Of a stretch of DNA of 64,000 nt, positions 20,389-31,119 are shown in pieces. The DNA lies in the NCBI GenBank assembly GCA_964035575.1, contig OZ037914.1:816176-880175 (forward strand), read 5' to 3'. This DNA is from Rhynchopus sp. YZ270_cl-10 (taxonomy: Eukaryota > Euglenozoa > Diplonemea > Diplonemida > Diplonemidae). The translations under genes were made by a program, and so were the position numbers. The stretch's first letter is position 1; the number at the start of each line of letters is the position of its first letter. The notes under the pieces were generated by a model. The model was not told the origin of the DNA. It did no database searches and worked only from the letters and a program-made list of their open reading frames with translations.

Positions 20389-22972
20389 ATGATAGAAGAT
20401 GCCGCTCGAGCCCTCCGCAACGCCGATGTTGTAGCCGTCTTCTGTGGAAGTGGCAGCGGCCTCCTCCCCTGCGGGGAAGCCCTCTGCCAGGACAACATGT
20501 ACGCAGACCTCTGCATGTCGCGCCCCTGCGACTTCGGGAAGAACGTTGCCTTAGAAAACCCTGCTCTCTTCTACGGCTTCTGGGGGCGCCTATACAATAT
20601 GTCGATTGATGCGGAGGGGGGCGCCTTGGTGAAGTTCTTGGAGAATTTGAGGGATCGGGTGAATGCGACGCAAATAGTGAAGTCCATTGATGGAGAGCTT
20701 CCAAGCTTTTTTTTGTATTCGCAGGCCTATGACGCAGTGGTGAGTGAAGCGCTAGGGGGGGATGCAGGATGTTATGTACACGGAAGTATCCGTTTTTGGC
20801 AGTGTTCTGAGCAATGCACGTCTCGGGTCTGGCGTCTTCCAGAGGACCACCGTTTTACCATCCACAGTGCCTCCCTCACCTGCAAACCACAAGAGGTAGC
20901 CACCCCGGCACGTCCCCCACAGCTCTTAGACCACTACAATAATCAGACGGATTCGTCTGAACCAAGTGACCACCCTCCCTTCAATCCAGCCACCGGGTAC
21001 CCGCAGTGCCCGCTCTGTCAAAAGCCTGCAGTGCCGAACGTCATGGATATGGGGTTAAACGTCTGTGCAGATCAGGCCTTCTCTGCGATGAACTACGTTG
21101 CGTGGCGCATGGCGGTTGAAGAGGTATGGGGAAATGGGGAAAAAAAGGTAAAAAAAAAGCCTGTCGTGGGTGAGCCACAGGGTTGCAGCTCCGACCTGCC
21201 TCGATGCCCCTGGAAGGCTCAATCGCGGGTGTAAGATTGACAAAAAAAAAACAATGTGTTTGAAAGTTAACCAAACCACACCTATTAGTGTTGCATGATG
21301 AAACAACAGGATCGGTACTATCTGACGGCCTTGTGTCGGTTGAATACGAACACCTAACTCGCAAGCTTTCACAACTGCTGATTCACGTTGCTTTGCCCGA
21401 GACGACGTTTGCAGGTCAGTGATGATAAACATTCACACACAAATCACTCCAATCGTATTGGGCAGTCTTTTTGGCTGTCTCTGTGCCGATGCTTCAACAT
21501 GCACCACCATCTGAGTTCCGAAACAAATAAATCATGAAACATATAGAAAGAAACATCGACCATCGATTGGGTTTGGAGGCATCCGCATTCTGTGATGCAC
21601 AGCTCCACGCTGGATGTTGTCGTAAAGCAAAGCACGCAGGCCTGCCTGCTGCGTTACACATATTCTATGTCGCTCGCGATGCCCTGTGCTGGGCTGCAAC
21701 CTTCGCGAGTCTCAACGGCTAAACCATGTGTCACACAGTTCTGCAACTTTAGGTGCTTCTTACCTACATAGGAATGCATTGCCTTGGTTCCTTGGCTGGA
21801 CTCCTTCGGTGTTCTTCTGAGGCTATCCTCTTTGCAAGATACACACCAAGACACTCACCCGCCACTGATGACAACACTACCATTTACCTGGCGTATGAGT
21901 CGCAAGACGTTGATTACCTTCCATTCGCAAACCAAGATCTCTGAGACGGCACATGCAACACATGAGAAAAGCTCCTGTCGTGGGTGAGCCACAGGGTTGC
22001 AGCTCCGACCTGCCTCGATGCCCCTGGAAGGCTCAATCGCGGGTGCAAGATTGACAAAAAAAACAATGTGTTTGAAAGTTAACCAAACCACACCTATTAG
22101 TGTTGCATGATGAAACAACAGGATCGGTACTATCTGACGGCCTTGTGTCGGTTGAATACGAACACCTAACTCGCAAGCTTTCACAACTGCTGATTCACAT
22201 AAACTTATGTTGTGTTTACACTTTTCGGAGATATTCACATTTCAATATTCCATCAAACAAACACATAACCATAAAACAAAAAGTAGAAACACATCGACCA
22301 TCGATTGGGTTTGGAGGCATCCGCATTCTGTGATGCACAGCTCCACGCTGGATGTTGTCGTAAAGCAAAGCACGCAGGCCTGCCTGCTGCGTTACACATA
22401 TTCTATGTCGCTCGCGATGCCTCATACTGGGCTGCAACCTTCGCGAGTTTCAACGGCTAAACCATGTGTCACACAGTTCTCTTCACCATATGAACACATT
22501 TACCAGACAGAAACATGACACTAATTAAGACAGAAACAGAGTCTACACTCATAGTTCTGCAACACCCTTGAAAACCTTCAAAACACCCTCCTCCTTTACA
22601 GGTCTTCTCGAAGTCTGTTGTGCTATTAGAGTTTGGCTGCAGCAGCAAGGTACCCACTGCACGCATGGAAGCAGAAGAGTTGGTATGAGACAACAGTTGA
22701 CCCTTCCCCTCCCCTCCCCTCCCCCCCATTCTCTACTTTCCTATCAATCTAATCTTTTATAGGCGGAGGATTTGACACGCTCAGGTATCAAGAACACACA
22801 CATCCGGATCAACACCGAAGACGCCTCCAGCCCCAGCAAAGACACCATCTCGCTGCAGATGTCTACTACAGACGCAGTCCAGGAGCTCGATGCTCTGCTC
22901 TCCAGCAAAACCTTCATCACAGAGCAGGCCACGCCACCTCCCTCCGCTGACTCAAGAACGAATGCATGGTGA
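20389..22972 (+). CDS. Divergent sirtuin (SIR2-like) protein with a repeat-filled intron
   Basis: Exons are 20389-21123, 22602-22682 and 22763-22972, all phase 0, giving 341 residues. Sirtuin-like landmarks appear in order: VVAVFCGSGSGL at the Rossmann start, PALFYGFWGRLYN, CYVHGSIRFWQC with the catalytic-type HGS, CPLCQKPAVPNVMDMG with a zinc-type cysteine pair, then VVLLEFGCSSKVPTAR and NTHIRINTED in the later exons. Sirtuins remove acyl groups from lysines using NAD. Key positions look degraded: the usual GAGxSxxSGLPDFR is reduced to GSGSGL, and the TxNxD segment reads SQAYD without the Asn. Activity is therefore doubtful. The first intron is 1478 nt and packed with repeat modules. Reading past 21123 without splicing runs into repeat sequence. 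The start is the first ATG, directly before the fold. Confidence 0.8.
21153..22490 (+). repeat. Repeat modules X-Y-Z-X'-Y' within the sirtuin intron
   Basis: Module X (about 21160-21385, again 21974-22198) is nearly identical between copies and carries CCTGTCGTGGGTGAGCCACA and GGCTCAATCGCGGGTG. Module Y (about 21552-21747, again 22290-22488) carries CATCGACCATCGATTGGG. Module Z (21774-21860) carries TTGCCTTGGTTCCTTGGC. Spacers between modules differ in length and sequence (offsets 814 and 738), so this is not a simple tandem duplication. Z plus part of X recurs at 26975-27125. No transposase or other protein was found. Confidence 0.8.
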
Positions 22973-23489
22973 AAAAGAAAAAAAAATCCAGCGGAAAGGT
23001 GTGCTGTCTGTGCCCCCACAGCGGCCAAGGATAGGGGAGGTGCTCACATTATGTGTCAACCCGCTCAACGAGTAAAAGAGACACCAGTCGGATCGCAAGA
23101 CCCGGCTAGCCCACACAGAACAACACGTGCCGCCAGGGCCAGTATCTCACTCTTTTGCATTGAGCTCGACTCGAGATGCGTTTTAGCCCGTTTCAACTAC
23201 TCTTTTTTCATTTACAACAAAATGGGGGGATAAAGGAACCCCACAACAGTCCTTTTTTCGCAACTTCCATTTCTCTCCTCTCCTCTTCTTTTGTTACAAC
23301 ATCTTTCCCCCCTCTATTCCAAAGGGCTTCACCTTGGATCTAAAAACCGAATAACCGATTTCTTAAAAAAGCACCACTCTCTCCACCCCCCTTTCCCCCC
23401 CCTCCTCCGCCTCTTCCCTTCCTCTCTCACTCACCTCATTTATTTCTCAGAAACACACACTAACAAAACACCTTTTCTTTTTAAATAAG
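22973..23489. other. Spacer with an N element and a polypyrimidine leader
   Basis: Holds the N element (23157-23212). It then becomes strongly C/T-rich up to TTTCTCAG at 23450, 40 nt before the next ATG, with an A/C-rich stretch between, which resembles a 3' splice site. No gene seen. Confidence 0.65.
23157..23212 (+). repeat. N-family T-tailed element
   Basis: GCATTGAGCTCGACTCGAGA then TGCGTTTTAGCC, GTTTCAACTACTC and a T-run. Pairs with the copy at 12212. It lies 185 nt after the sirtuin stop. Confidence 0.7.
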
Positions 23490-26261
23490 ATGGCCGGTGT
23501 TCTGGCCATCGTCGATGTGTTGGGGGAAACGGGTAAGTTTGCGGGACTTATTTTGACGGTTTTGGACCGTGCGACAAAGAAGATCACCGCCCAGCACGAG
23601 CTCAGGGGAGGACTCGCTGCGGCTGTTAAGGCAGCTGACGCACACCTGGAGGGTCTTGGGAAGGTTGGTATTGTGTGCGACGGACCACGTCTCTTCAGAA
23701 CCGAGCTTCCTACCATCAAAGCCGCCCTCAGAGAGAAACCCCACTGGCAGAAATACTATGACCTCGAGCGTGAGGTGCAGCGTTCGTACAAGGCAAAATG
23801 CGCAGGTCTCCTCGCTGTTATGCTCACTGCGGGGCTTGAACCTGAACACCACGAACCTGGATTGCAAAAGAACGCCGTCATTGCAAAGGTTTTGGTCAAA
23901 ATGATTGAGCGTGGAAATGAGTTCAGACGTCCCATGCAGGCAAGGCCGGAGGATAAGGAGAAGCCGGACGCAAAGAAGAAGGAGGAGAGGAAGGAGAAGA
24001 AGAGGAAGAGAGACGAAAGCACCGACGCGAGGAAGGCTGTGGAGGCTGAAGTGGCCGCGGATGCGGCCGAAGCAGAGGCAGAACCGGTTCCTCCTCCAAG
24101 CATGTTTGCCCTTCGTGAAATCCTTTTCCTTTCTGCCGCAGCAAAGCGTGTCGGGGAAGACCTTACCACCTTCGCCACTTCCCTCACCTCGCAGACCACA
24201 AAGTCTAAGGCGAAAATCACCGAAATCCCCCTCAGCAACTACATCAGCACTACCTGGATCGCTGCCGCTTCCTCCACGCTCTTCGCAAAGCAGAGCACCG
24301 CGAAGTCTGCCTCCCTCTTTGTCCTCCCCACCATCACCGACGCACTGGAGGCCTGCGCGGTCCTCACCGATATGAACATCGAGGTTCTGCTCCTTGTTGG
24401 AGAAACCGAAACGAAACTTACCGTCTCCAAAAGCACTGTCATCATCACAGTATACTCCAAGCTGGCGACCCTCTCCACCCTCATCCAGACCGACGCGAAC
24501 ATGCTCTCTGTCATTGTCGGGGAGGATGCCGAAGATGGGTCTGCCTCTGCTTCTTACACCGAGGCGCTCGCTGCGCTGACCTTCCCTAAGAAGGTGCTTG
24601 CACTGAAGGGGGTTGCAGGAGAATCGCCTCTCTCTGTGCCCACCCCTCCTGAGGGGAGCACCGGAGTGTCCACCATCGAAGGGGTGGAGGAGATGTTCAG
24701 TAAGGGGTACCTTGCGCAGGATGTGTTGACCTATGCTTATGGCGCGAAGACTGATTTGGGGAAGGTTGCCGAGAGTTTGAAGAAGGTTGCGGATAGGCGG
24801 GCGAATGTGCGTGCATCCATGGCTCTCCTGTCGTACTACGTTCTGAGCACGACAAAAACCGGGTTGACCTCTCCCTTTGAGGATTCGCAGGTGACAGTGT
24901 GTCCTCAGCTGTGGGAATACCATTTGGTTGTGGCTAGAGTGTTTCATTGGGTCGATGCGTTGTTGGATGCGTCTGCGAAGGGAGCATCTGAGTGGAAATT
25001 GATTCATGAAATGTGTGCTGCAGTCCTCGATATGCCGCTTCTTCCGGCAAAGAGCGAAGACCAAAAGAAGGATGGCCGTCTCGTCGCTGGGGACGAAGTT
25101 ATCCAGACCGCCATTCTGTCTTCCCTTGCACCGCACCTTTCGGACCCGCAAATTGATGGTCTCGCAGATCTCTGGGCAGTTCGTCATGTTGTGGCCTCCA
25201 GCGCTCCTTCTCTTGAATGTCATATCCCCAAATATGGTAAAAAGCGGGCCCAATTCCTTTCGATTTTTGAGCCTACTCTTGCAAAGCGTCTTGGTGGGTT
25301 TCAACTGGGTGTTTCGTTGTCGGTGATTGAAGAGGAAACGAAGTGGGGGTTTTTCAAATCAAAGTATGGTCCGTTGGCAACGTTTTTGTCGCGTTGTCAG
25401 AAGACGTTCTCCGCAGAGAAGCAGGAGGGGGTGGTGTGTGTGTCGGTGCTGGGTGATGTGCAGTCGATGTCGCGCCCCATCCCGCTGTGCGGCCGCAAGC
25501 AGGAGCAGGTCCTCAAGATGGAGAAGGAGGCCATTGAGGAGCTCCTCCTCATCCTCCCCCGCGGCACCCGTCCTGCCCTCATGTCCTCCATTGGAGTGTC
25601 CATCCACAGCTGGAACCGCTTCAACACCCGCTACGGACGTCTCCTCGGACCTTCCCTTGCGCTGTTCCTTATGCGCCAGCCCCATGCCTTCACAGTCAAT
25701 GGCACATCAGTCAAGCGTGCAGACGCAAAGACCAGTCCAGAATACGACACCGGCCTCCTCAAGCACGGTGCCAGAGAAGGGGGTATGTATTTTTTGGAGA
25801 TATTTCAAAATGAACAAAGAGACAGCTTTTCGAATGAATAATCAACACAGTTTTTACAAAACAATGCACAAAAAACAATGGACTAATTTTCAATAAAAAA
25901 AATTAGGGACAGTTTTTGGGGTGTGGTAGCTTGCAACAGGGTGGCAACTACACTGCAACAATTTTTCAAAATAAAATTAAAAACCCCCTATTCACAGCTG
26001 CCGGAGACGACAGTGTGCGGAACCAGAAGGCCGTGAGAAGAGGCTCGCGTTCACAGAGGATCCACGAGGTATGCTGTGTTTGCGAAAGCAAGGAAATTAT
26101 CGTTTTTTTTTCCCCCTCCTCAGGTGATTTCGCAAAAGTTCCAGAAGAAGATGATGCGCAAGAACAACCAGAAATCTGCGAAGATCCAGAAGATCCCCGG
26201 ATTTGGACAGAAGAAGGGCAAGTACAGAGGCAAGGGAACCACACCTCACTGGATGAAGTGA
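23490..26261 (+). CDS. Large unrecognised protein with Lys-rich linker and basic tail
   Basis: Exons 23490-25782, 25998-26068 and 26124-26261 with consistent phases give 833 residues. I do not recognise the family. Residues 1-150 are helical and hydrophobic. Residues about 155-195 are a Lys/Glu-rich linker with KKRKRDES, a possible nuclear signal. A middle block contains SLFVLPTITDALEACAVL, then STVIITVYSKLATL and MLSVIVGEDAED. Its spacing is reminiscent of the RecA-like fold of DEAD-box helicases (motifs Ia, Ib and II), but without a Walker A lysine. A second globular half follows (LWEYHLVVARVFHW, LWAVRHVVASS, VVCVSVLGDVQSMSRP). The spliced C-terminus is very basic (SQKFQKKMMRKNNQKSAKIQ and GKYRGKG), suggesting RNA or nucleolar association. 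A degenerate helicase is only a guess. The first intron carries an A-type repeat. Confidence 0.7.
25921..25975 (+). repeat. A-type micro-repeat inside an intron
   Basis: GTGTGGTAGCTTGCAACAGG then GTGGCAACTACACTGCAACA, ATTTTTC and an A-rich end. It lies 23 nt before the splice acceptor at 25997, as in the RME-8 intron. Confidence 0.6.
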
Positions 26262-27301
26262 TCTGTGAGGGTTGTGGCTGCAACGTTCCTTTGTGTACGT
26301 TTTTTTTATATTCCCCTCTTTTGTTGCTTATTTTTTTGCACCGATTTCGCGTTTTTTCCCCCCCATCTTTCTCAGTATCAAATGTGACGTCCATATACAA
26401 AGGGTGCTTTTTGTATGGCGTTTTTTTTATCAGTCGGTTATCAGTTTCGTTTGGGGAGAAAAAAATAGTCAAAAAATAGTAAAAATAAAGGTGGGGTTTG
26501 ACAATGATATCGAACGATTCAATATTTTCTTCACGCACAGATGCTGCCATTTCCGGCGGTGGGTGTCACCTTCCTTTTCCTCAATGATTATATGATTATT
26601 GCGTTGTCGCTCTTCTCAAGCACCGTCACTGCTTGTTCCTCACCCTCTTCGCCATCTCTAATAGTAGGGAATTGCTGTTACACCAAGTTTTTTAACAGCG
26701 TGAGAGATTGTCTGCTGTCGGGGCGTCTGTTTAATTCGGCAGTTCCTCCTCACCCTTCACACCAGAACCTGTGCGGCATATTCCGCCGTCATAACTTGGC
26801 CACAAGCTCACAACACATCCATCATCACCTCATACTTCTTCACATGACCGACAGGAATTACTTACCTCGGACTTATTCAGTTCGGACAGATCCCGTATAT
26901 CTGTGTTTTTTTTTTTTATTGAGATTTTGTTGCAGACCTTAAGGACTGCGAACACACCAGACCTCACAACACACTGCATTGCCTTGGTTCCTTGGCTGGA
27001 CTACTTCGGTGTTCTTCTGAGGCTATCCTCTTTGCTAGACACATTTCATTCACTTCTCGCTCACCCCTTTTTTTGAAAAGCTCCTGTCGTGGCCCCTGGG
27101 AGGCTCAATCGCGGGTGCAAGATTTGTATCGTGAGTTGAAGCAGGAAGATGCTTAACCAACATAGATGATCTAAGCATACCATAGCTGCCTCTTTTCCTA
27201 TTGGTCTACAGCCAGAGCCAGACAAACAAAACCCCATACTCGACAACCCGACACAAAAACAGGACCAAGAGAAAACCTCACCCACCCACACCCACACAAA
27301 G
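26262..27301. other. Spacer with repeat modules Z and X, no gene seen
   Basis: T-rich start, then unidentified sequence (26540-26950). Module Z follows with part of module X (26975-27125). An A/C-rich leader with CTACAG at 27211 precedes the DJ-1-family ATG by 90 nt. Confidence 0.65.
26975..27125 (+). repeat. Repeat modules Z and partial X
   Basis: TTGCCTTGGTTCCTTGGC with its flank, then GCTCCTGTCGTGG joined to CCCCTGGGAGGCTCAATCGC. Relative to the sirtuin intron, the middle of X is deleted. Confidence 0.8.
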
Positions 27302-28018
27302 ATGACGTCTGTCCTGCTTGTTGTGTCGCAGCACACTGACCTGCCTGCAACAAAGGCGGAGCAGAGCAAAGGGACAACACCGCACAAGACAGGGTGGTAC
27401 CTGCCTGAGGTGGCACACCCGTACTACGCGTTCAAGAGGGCAGGGTTCGAGGTGGTGTTTGTGAGCCCGAAGGGTGGGGACGCGTTGTGCGACGAGAGCA
27501 GCCTGGCTGCGTACGCAGAGGACAAGGAGTCGCAGCAGTTCAAGGCGGACGTGATGGGCAAGGAGGGGACAAACCTGAAGACTGTGTCGCTGGCGGAGCT
27601 GCCGAAGCCTGCAGTGGAGTACAGCGCCATCTTCTACGCAGGCGGGCACGGGGTGATGTGGGACTTCCCCGACTGCGAGGTGCTGAACAAGGCTGCGGCT
27701 GCGATCTACGAGAAGGGTGGTGTGGTGTCGGCTGTGTGCCACGGACCTGCAGGACTTGTGAATGTGAAGCTGTCGGACGGGACGTACCTTGTGGACGGGA
27801 AGCTTGTGACAGGGTTCACAAACACCGAGGAGGACGCTGTGGAGAAGTCGGAGGTCATGCCGTTCATGCTGGAGACAGTGCTGAAGGAGCGTGGTGCACG
27901 GTTTGTGTCTGTCAAGGACTGGGGTGCACACTCTGCCAGTGACGCTCGTGTTGTCACTGGCCAGAACCCACAGTCTGCAGGTGCCTGTGCTGATGCGGTT
28001 ATCAAGGCACTGCAGTGA
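27302..28018 (+). CDS. DJ-1/PfpI-family protein (Hsp31/type 1 glutamine amidotransferase-like)
   Basis: Single exon, 238 residues. An N-terminal strand TSVLLVVSQHTD is followed by GWYLPEVAHPYYAFKRAGFE and VVFVSPKGG. Then come the conserved YAGGHGVMWDF with its loop, the nucleophile elbow AVCHGPAGL (Cys at about residue 142), TGFTNTEED and TGQNPQSA. This is the Hsp31-like branch of the DJ-1/PfpI superfamily, whose members act as glyoxalase III, methylglyoxal detoxifiers or chaperones in the cytosol. Codon use is strongly biased toward GTG, CTG, AAG and GAG, suggesting high expression. Such genes are frequently traded with bacteria, but only a tree could show this. The precise activity is not predictable. 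Confidence 0.9.
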   Translation: MTSVLLVVSQHTDLPATKAEQSKGTTPHKTGWYLPEVAHPYYAFKRAGFEVVFVSPKGGDALCDESSLAAYAEDKESQQFKADVMGKEGTNLKTVSLAELPKPAVEYSAIFYAGGHGVMWDFPDCEVLNKAAAAIYEKGGVVSAVCHGPAGLVNVKLSDGTYLVDGKLVTGFTNTEEDAVEKSEVMPFMLETVLKERGARFVSVKDWGAHSASDARVVTGQNPQSAGACADAVIKALQ

Positions 28019-28477
28019 TGATGTTGTCATGTGGTGTGGTGGATGCTTTGTGAGGGTAATTCTTGTGCAGAACATAGCCCTTCATGTGGTGTGGTGTCGT
28101 ATGATGACTAGCAACGCTTTGTGCCAGAACGTTTGCAAATGTGCATTGCTCCCTCGCACCTTTGCATATACTTGCTCCATTTTTGCACACCAGAATAGGA
28201 GCCTTCCCATTATGTCTTTAGTGACGATTTCACAGCAATCTAGTACCCAAAGATGAGAACAGCACGCAAATCGTTCTTGTTTCTTTCTTCGTGTCTAAGA
28301 TTAGCTTTTCCCCCCTTATTCTCCTTTATTTTCTTTTCTGTTTCCTTTCTATTCATGCCACCTCGACAGGGCCGTGTTGTGCTCTTCTCATACATGGTGT
28401 AGTCTGACAAAAAAAATCGCTCCTATTTCCTTTACATCCCACCACATCCCTCCACCCCTCTACCACCAGGTACGACC
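28019..28477. other. Spacer, nothing recognised
   Basis: No gene or family repeat seen. A C/T-rich tract ending in CTACCACCAG at 28469 lies 8 nt before the next ATG. Confidence 0.6.
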
Positions 28478-30580
28478 ATGCAAATATGTAGACCCAGCTT
28501 ACGGTATTGTTGGTCGTCATACACACAGAAGGTTCGACAGCACAGTCATCATAATCCTGCATGGACACAGCGACGGTACTGCAAACTCTCCACAACGTTG
28601 ACGAGCCTGACGGATGCGGTGGACAGCGGGCTTTACGATGAGGAGGTGAATGTTGCAGGGCTGCTCAACACTCTGCTGATGCGCGCACAGCAGGCGGGCG
28701 ACTCTGTTCTACGCACGGCGCTAGACGACGCATCCACAACAGAGCGTGAGACTGCGCTTGCAAGCGAGATCCTTACTGTCATGCGCACTGAAGGATCACC
28801 CTACCTCCACGGGGTACCCATCTCACAAGGCCTCCTGACACGCTGCTTCGCTCTCATATGCAAACGTGTCCACACCCACCCAACGAACACCCATTTCAAA
28901 GATGCGACAGCGTCTTACCTTCAGATTTCATCTCTTCACCGATCGGATCGCTCTATTCTGCAAAGCTATAGTTCAGCCTATGCAAGCTATTTGCCACACA
29001 CCGAGGGGATGGCCGATGCTGCCCCGTTTGTTACTGTGAGGAAGGACTTTTTCAGACGGTATCCTACCGCAGAGATTTGTTGCGACATCCTGGCGTTGAG
29101 CACACATTACCAGATTATGACAAACGAGGTGGTCGAGAAGATCCTCGAGAGGGCGGGGAGTGGGATGGCTATATCCACACAGCTGTACGGAAGGATGCTG
29201 ACATTCTGCGCGTTGCCAAGCACCTCACACACAACCCTGACGCACCTCATCCGCACTCTTGCACTCCAGGACGCATCACACAAGACATCTGTTCTTCTCG
29301 AAGCAGGTCTCCTCGACCGTATCCTGAACCTCTGCGTCACAAAGGCAGTACCCGAGACCGTCTTTGCACAGATCATGGCATACTACTGTGGGGCCTTTCT
29401 CGATTTTTATGTACGTTGTTTCGTAAAAAATCTACAACAGCGATCTGTCATACCGAAGCTGTTTGAAAAAGGGGTGAGGGTGGGGTTTACACCGAAGGAA
29501 GTTCTGGTTTATTGGCGGAAATTTCTTAGGGATACCCAGAACGTAGCGTTGGTGAGGGATATGAAAAGGGCGCAACCGAAAGGTCGGTTTACGACGATGC
29601 TGGCGACGAACCTGCCGTCGCATGAAACGTTGCTTACTATTTCACCATACATTTTTGACCTGAAGGAGCGGGACACCATGGCGTTGGTGTCCTACTTCTT
29701 CTTCTTCCCTGCTGCAATGACGATCGCATACGTTTCATTGCAGTTGTATTCTTTGGCGTTTCTCGGGGAGGGGCAGTTCTTTGTGTCCTACCTTTGCAAA
29801 TACACTGGGAGAAATCCTGCGCCATTACCACGCCGTTCACTTCCTTTGGTTAATGGAATCGATTGGTACGCCCGTTCGATTAATCACCTCGTAGAACGTC
29901 CCGAAGATATTTCACGTACAATGTCCTATTTTAGAACCGCTGAATACAACGACGCCTTTGCAGAAAACCTATTGTACACCGGATTGCTTCTGCGTACAGG
30001 GCAGATTACCAAGGCAATGCGCTTTATAAAGGAGGTGGGGTTGAAGAGAGCGGGGTATATGCTGGTTATGACGAGTTTGTCATCGGTTCCACATGAACGG
30101 TACCATGAGGCAGTGGTGGAGGAGATGAAGAAGGAAGGGGTGCCGATGTCGGCCGCGTTCTATAATTTGTGTGTTGTGTTGGCGTGTCAAGGGGATGATG
30201 TGGACAGCGCATTGGAGTGGGTGTCGCGGATGATCGAAGCGTTGCCGGAGAAAGTACTGTCGGAGGATGCGTTCAGCCATTTGCTGCATAGTGCCTGCAG
30301 CTCATTAGACGTAGATTTGATTCGCGCCGTCCACGAAGAGCTTGTAAAACACTCTATCCACCTCCCCGCAGAGGTTTATGACGCCTGTCTCATCGTCCTC
30401 GAGCGTGCCGATTGGCGTGGTGAAGCCACCCAAGAGCTCCGTACCCTCCTCGAATCTCACGAAGCCGCAAAGCAAGATGAAGCCTCCTCAAGGTTCGTGG
30501 AGGAAGTGCTCACGACGCAAAGGGGGAGAAATGAACAGAGGCAGAGGGAAATGATGATGAGAAACGAATGCGAGCAGTAG
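28478..30580 (+). CDS. Pentatricopeptide-like helical-repeat protein, probably organellar
   Basis: Single exon of 700 residues. The first 40 residues (start MQICRPSLRYCWSSY, then QKVRQHSHHNPAW and RRYCKLSTT) contain many Arg, Ser and His and no acidic residue, as in a mitochondrial presequence. The rest is entirely helical. The last third (about 500-680) has repeated two-helix units of 35-40 residues, such as ERYHEAVVEEMKKEGVPMSA, FYNLCVVLACQGDDVDSALE and AEVYDACLIVLERADW, typical of PPR proteins. These bind organellar RNA and act in processing, stability or translation. Earlier repeats are too diverged to count. The C-terminus is charged. If right, the organism has an organelle with its own RNA. 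The PPR call is moderate; the alternative is another alpha-solenoid. Confidence 0.65.
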   Translation: MQICRPSLRYCWSSYTQKVRQHSHHNPAWTQRRYCKLSTTLTSLTDAVDSGLYDEEVNVAGLLNTLLMRAQQAGDSVLRTALDDASTTERETALASEILTVMRTEGSPYLHGVPISQGLLTRCFALICKRVHTHPTNTHFKDATASYLQISSLHRSDRSILQSYSSAYASYLPHTEGMADAAPFVTVRKDFFRRYPTAEICCDILALSTHYQIMTNEVVEKILERAGSGMAISTQLYGRMLTFCALPSTSHTTLTHLIRTLALQDASHKTSVLLEAGLLDRILNLCVTKAVPETVFAQIMAYYCGAFLDFYVRCFVKNLQQRSVIPKLFEKGVRVGFTPKEVLVYWRKFLRDTQNVALVRDMKRAQPKGRFTTMLATNLPSHETLLTISPYIFDLKERDTMALVSYFFFFPAAMTIAYVSLQLYSLAFLGEGQFFVSYLCKYTGRNPAPLPRRSLPLVNGIDWYARSINHLVERPEDISRTMSYFRTAEYNDAFAENLLYTGLLLRTGQITKAMRFIKEVGLKRAGYMLVMTSLSSVPHERYHEAVVEEMKKEGVPMSAAFYNLCVVLACQGDDVDSALEWVSRMIEALPEKVLSEDAFSHLLHSACSSLDVDLIRAVHEELVKHSIHLPAEVYDACLIVLERADWRGEATQELRTLLESHEAAKQDEASSRFVEEVLTTQRGRNEQRQREMMMRNECEQ

Positions 30581-30607
30581 TTGTTGGTTGGGAAAAAAAA
30601 ATGGATG

Positions 30608-30650
30608 GAGCTTCGACCGACATTGAGTACAGATCGTAAAACCGGTAGGA
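30608..30650 (+). repeat. H-family left half
   Basis: AGCTTCGACCGACATTGAGT then ACAGATC. It matches 39149 and 50888; the right half (GGCGATTGTCGACAC) is absent. Confidence 0.6.
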
Positions 30651-31055
30651 ATAATGTGGGGGAGAGGGGGGTTTTTTTGTTGTGGTAGAAAACCGTCTTT
30701 TTTTTTGAAGAAGCGTCGAAACTGAGGTTCGCCGTTGTGGTTTTAACAAATATATTAACGGAATAAGCTCACCCTCCCCCCCAAAAAAAAAACAAAGGCA
30801 CCCTAGCAAAACACATCACCACACCCCCCCCTCCTTCCCTCCCCCTCTTTGCATCGATATACATACACAGAGTCGGAGGTGCCATATGGTACAGTTCTAC
30901 TGCACTGTGGACAGAGTCACATCCCAACATCTCTTTTCCCTCAACCCCCCCTCACACAAAACCACACCCCCTTTTTTTCTCAGACACACAACGGCTGCAC
31001 ACTGTAACCCCCTTTTTTTTTTTGCAGTCTTTTATTTCTAAGGTTTTATTTATAA

Positions 31056-31105
31056 GGCGACTAAGCACGAGAGGCTTGGGCTCATCTTATAAACTTTTCT
31101 TTCTT
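31056..31105 (+). repeat. B-family hairpin element next to a start codon
   Basis: GGCGACTAAGC-ACGAGAG-GCTTGGGCTCATC, then TTATAAACTTTTC and T-rich sequence. It ends 14 nt before the ATG at 31120, so it would lie in the leader or promoter. Confidence 0.8.
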
Positions 31106-31119
31106 TATTAGACCGAACA

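Larger units (their letters stand above)
30581..31119. other. Spacer with an H fragment and a B element
   Basis: CTTCGACCGACATTGAGTAC at 30610 is the left half of an H element. C- and T-runs follow. The B element at 31056-31105 ends 14 nt before the next start codon. No gene seen. Confidence 0.65.

Noticed and set aside
20389-21234. Unspliced reading of sirtuin exon 1 to a stop at 21234
   Set aside because: The tail after 21123 is repeat module X, and downstream exons complete the sirtuin fold in phase.
21153-22198. X modules as LTRs of a retroelement
   Set aside because: No TG...CA ends, primer site or coding core were seen between the copies, and the modules recur in another arrangement at 26975.
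23481-25304. 607-codon minus-strand frame opposite the 23490 gene
   Set aside because: The plus strand has introns in phase, a good leader and better composition; the minus frame is a mirror of its codon bias.
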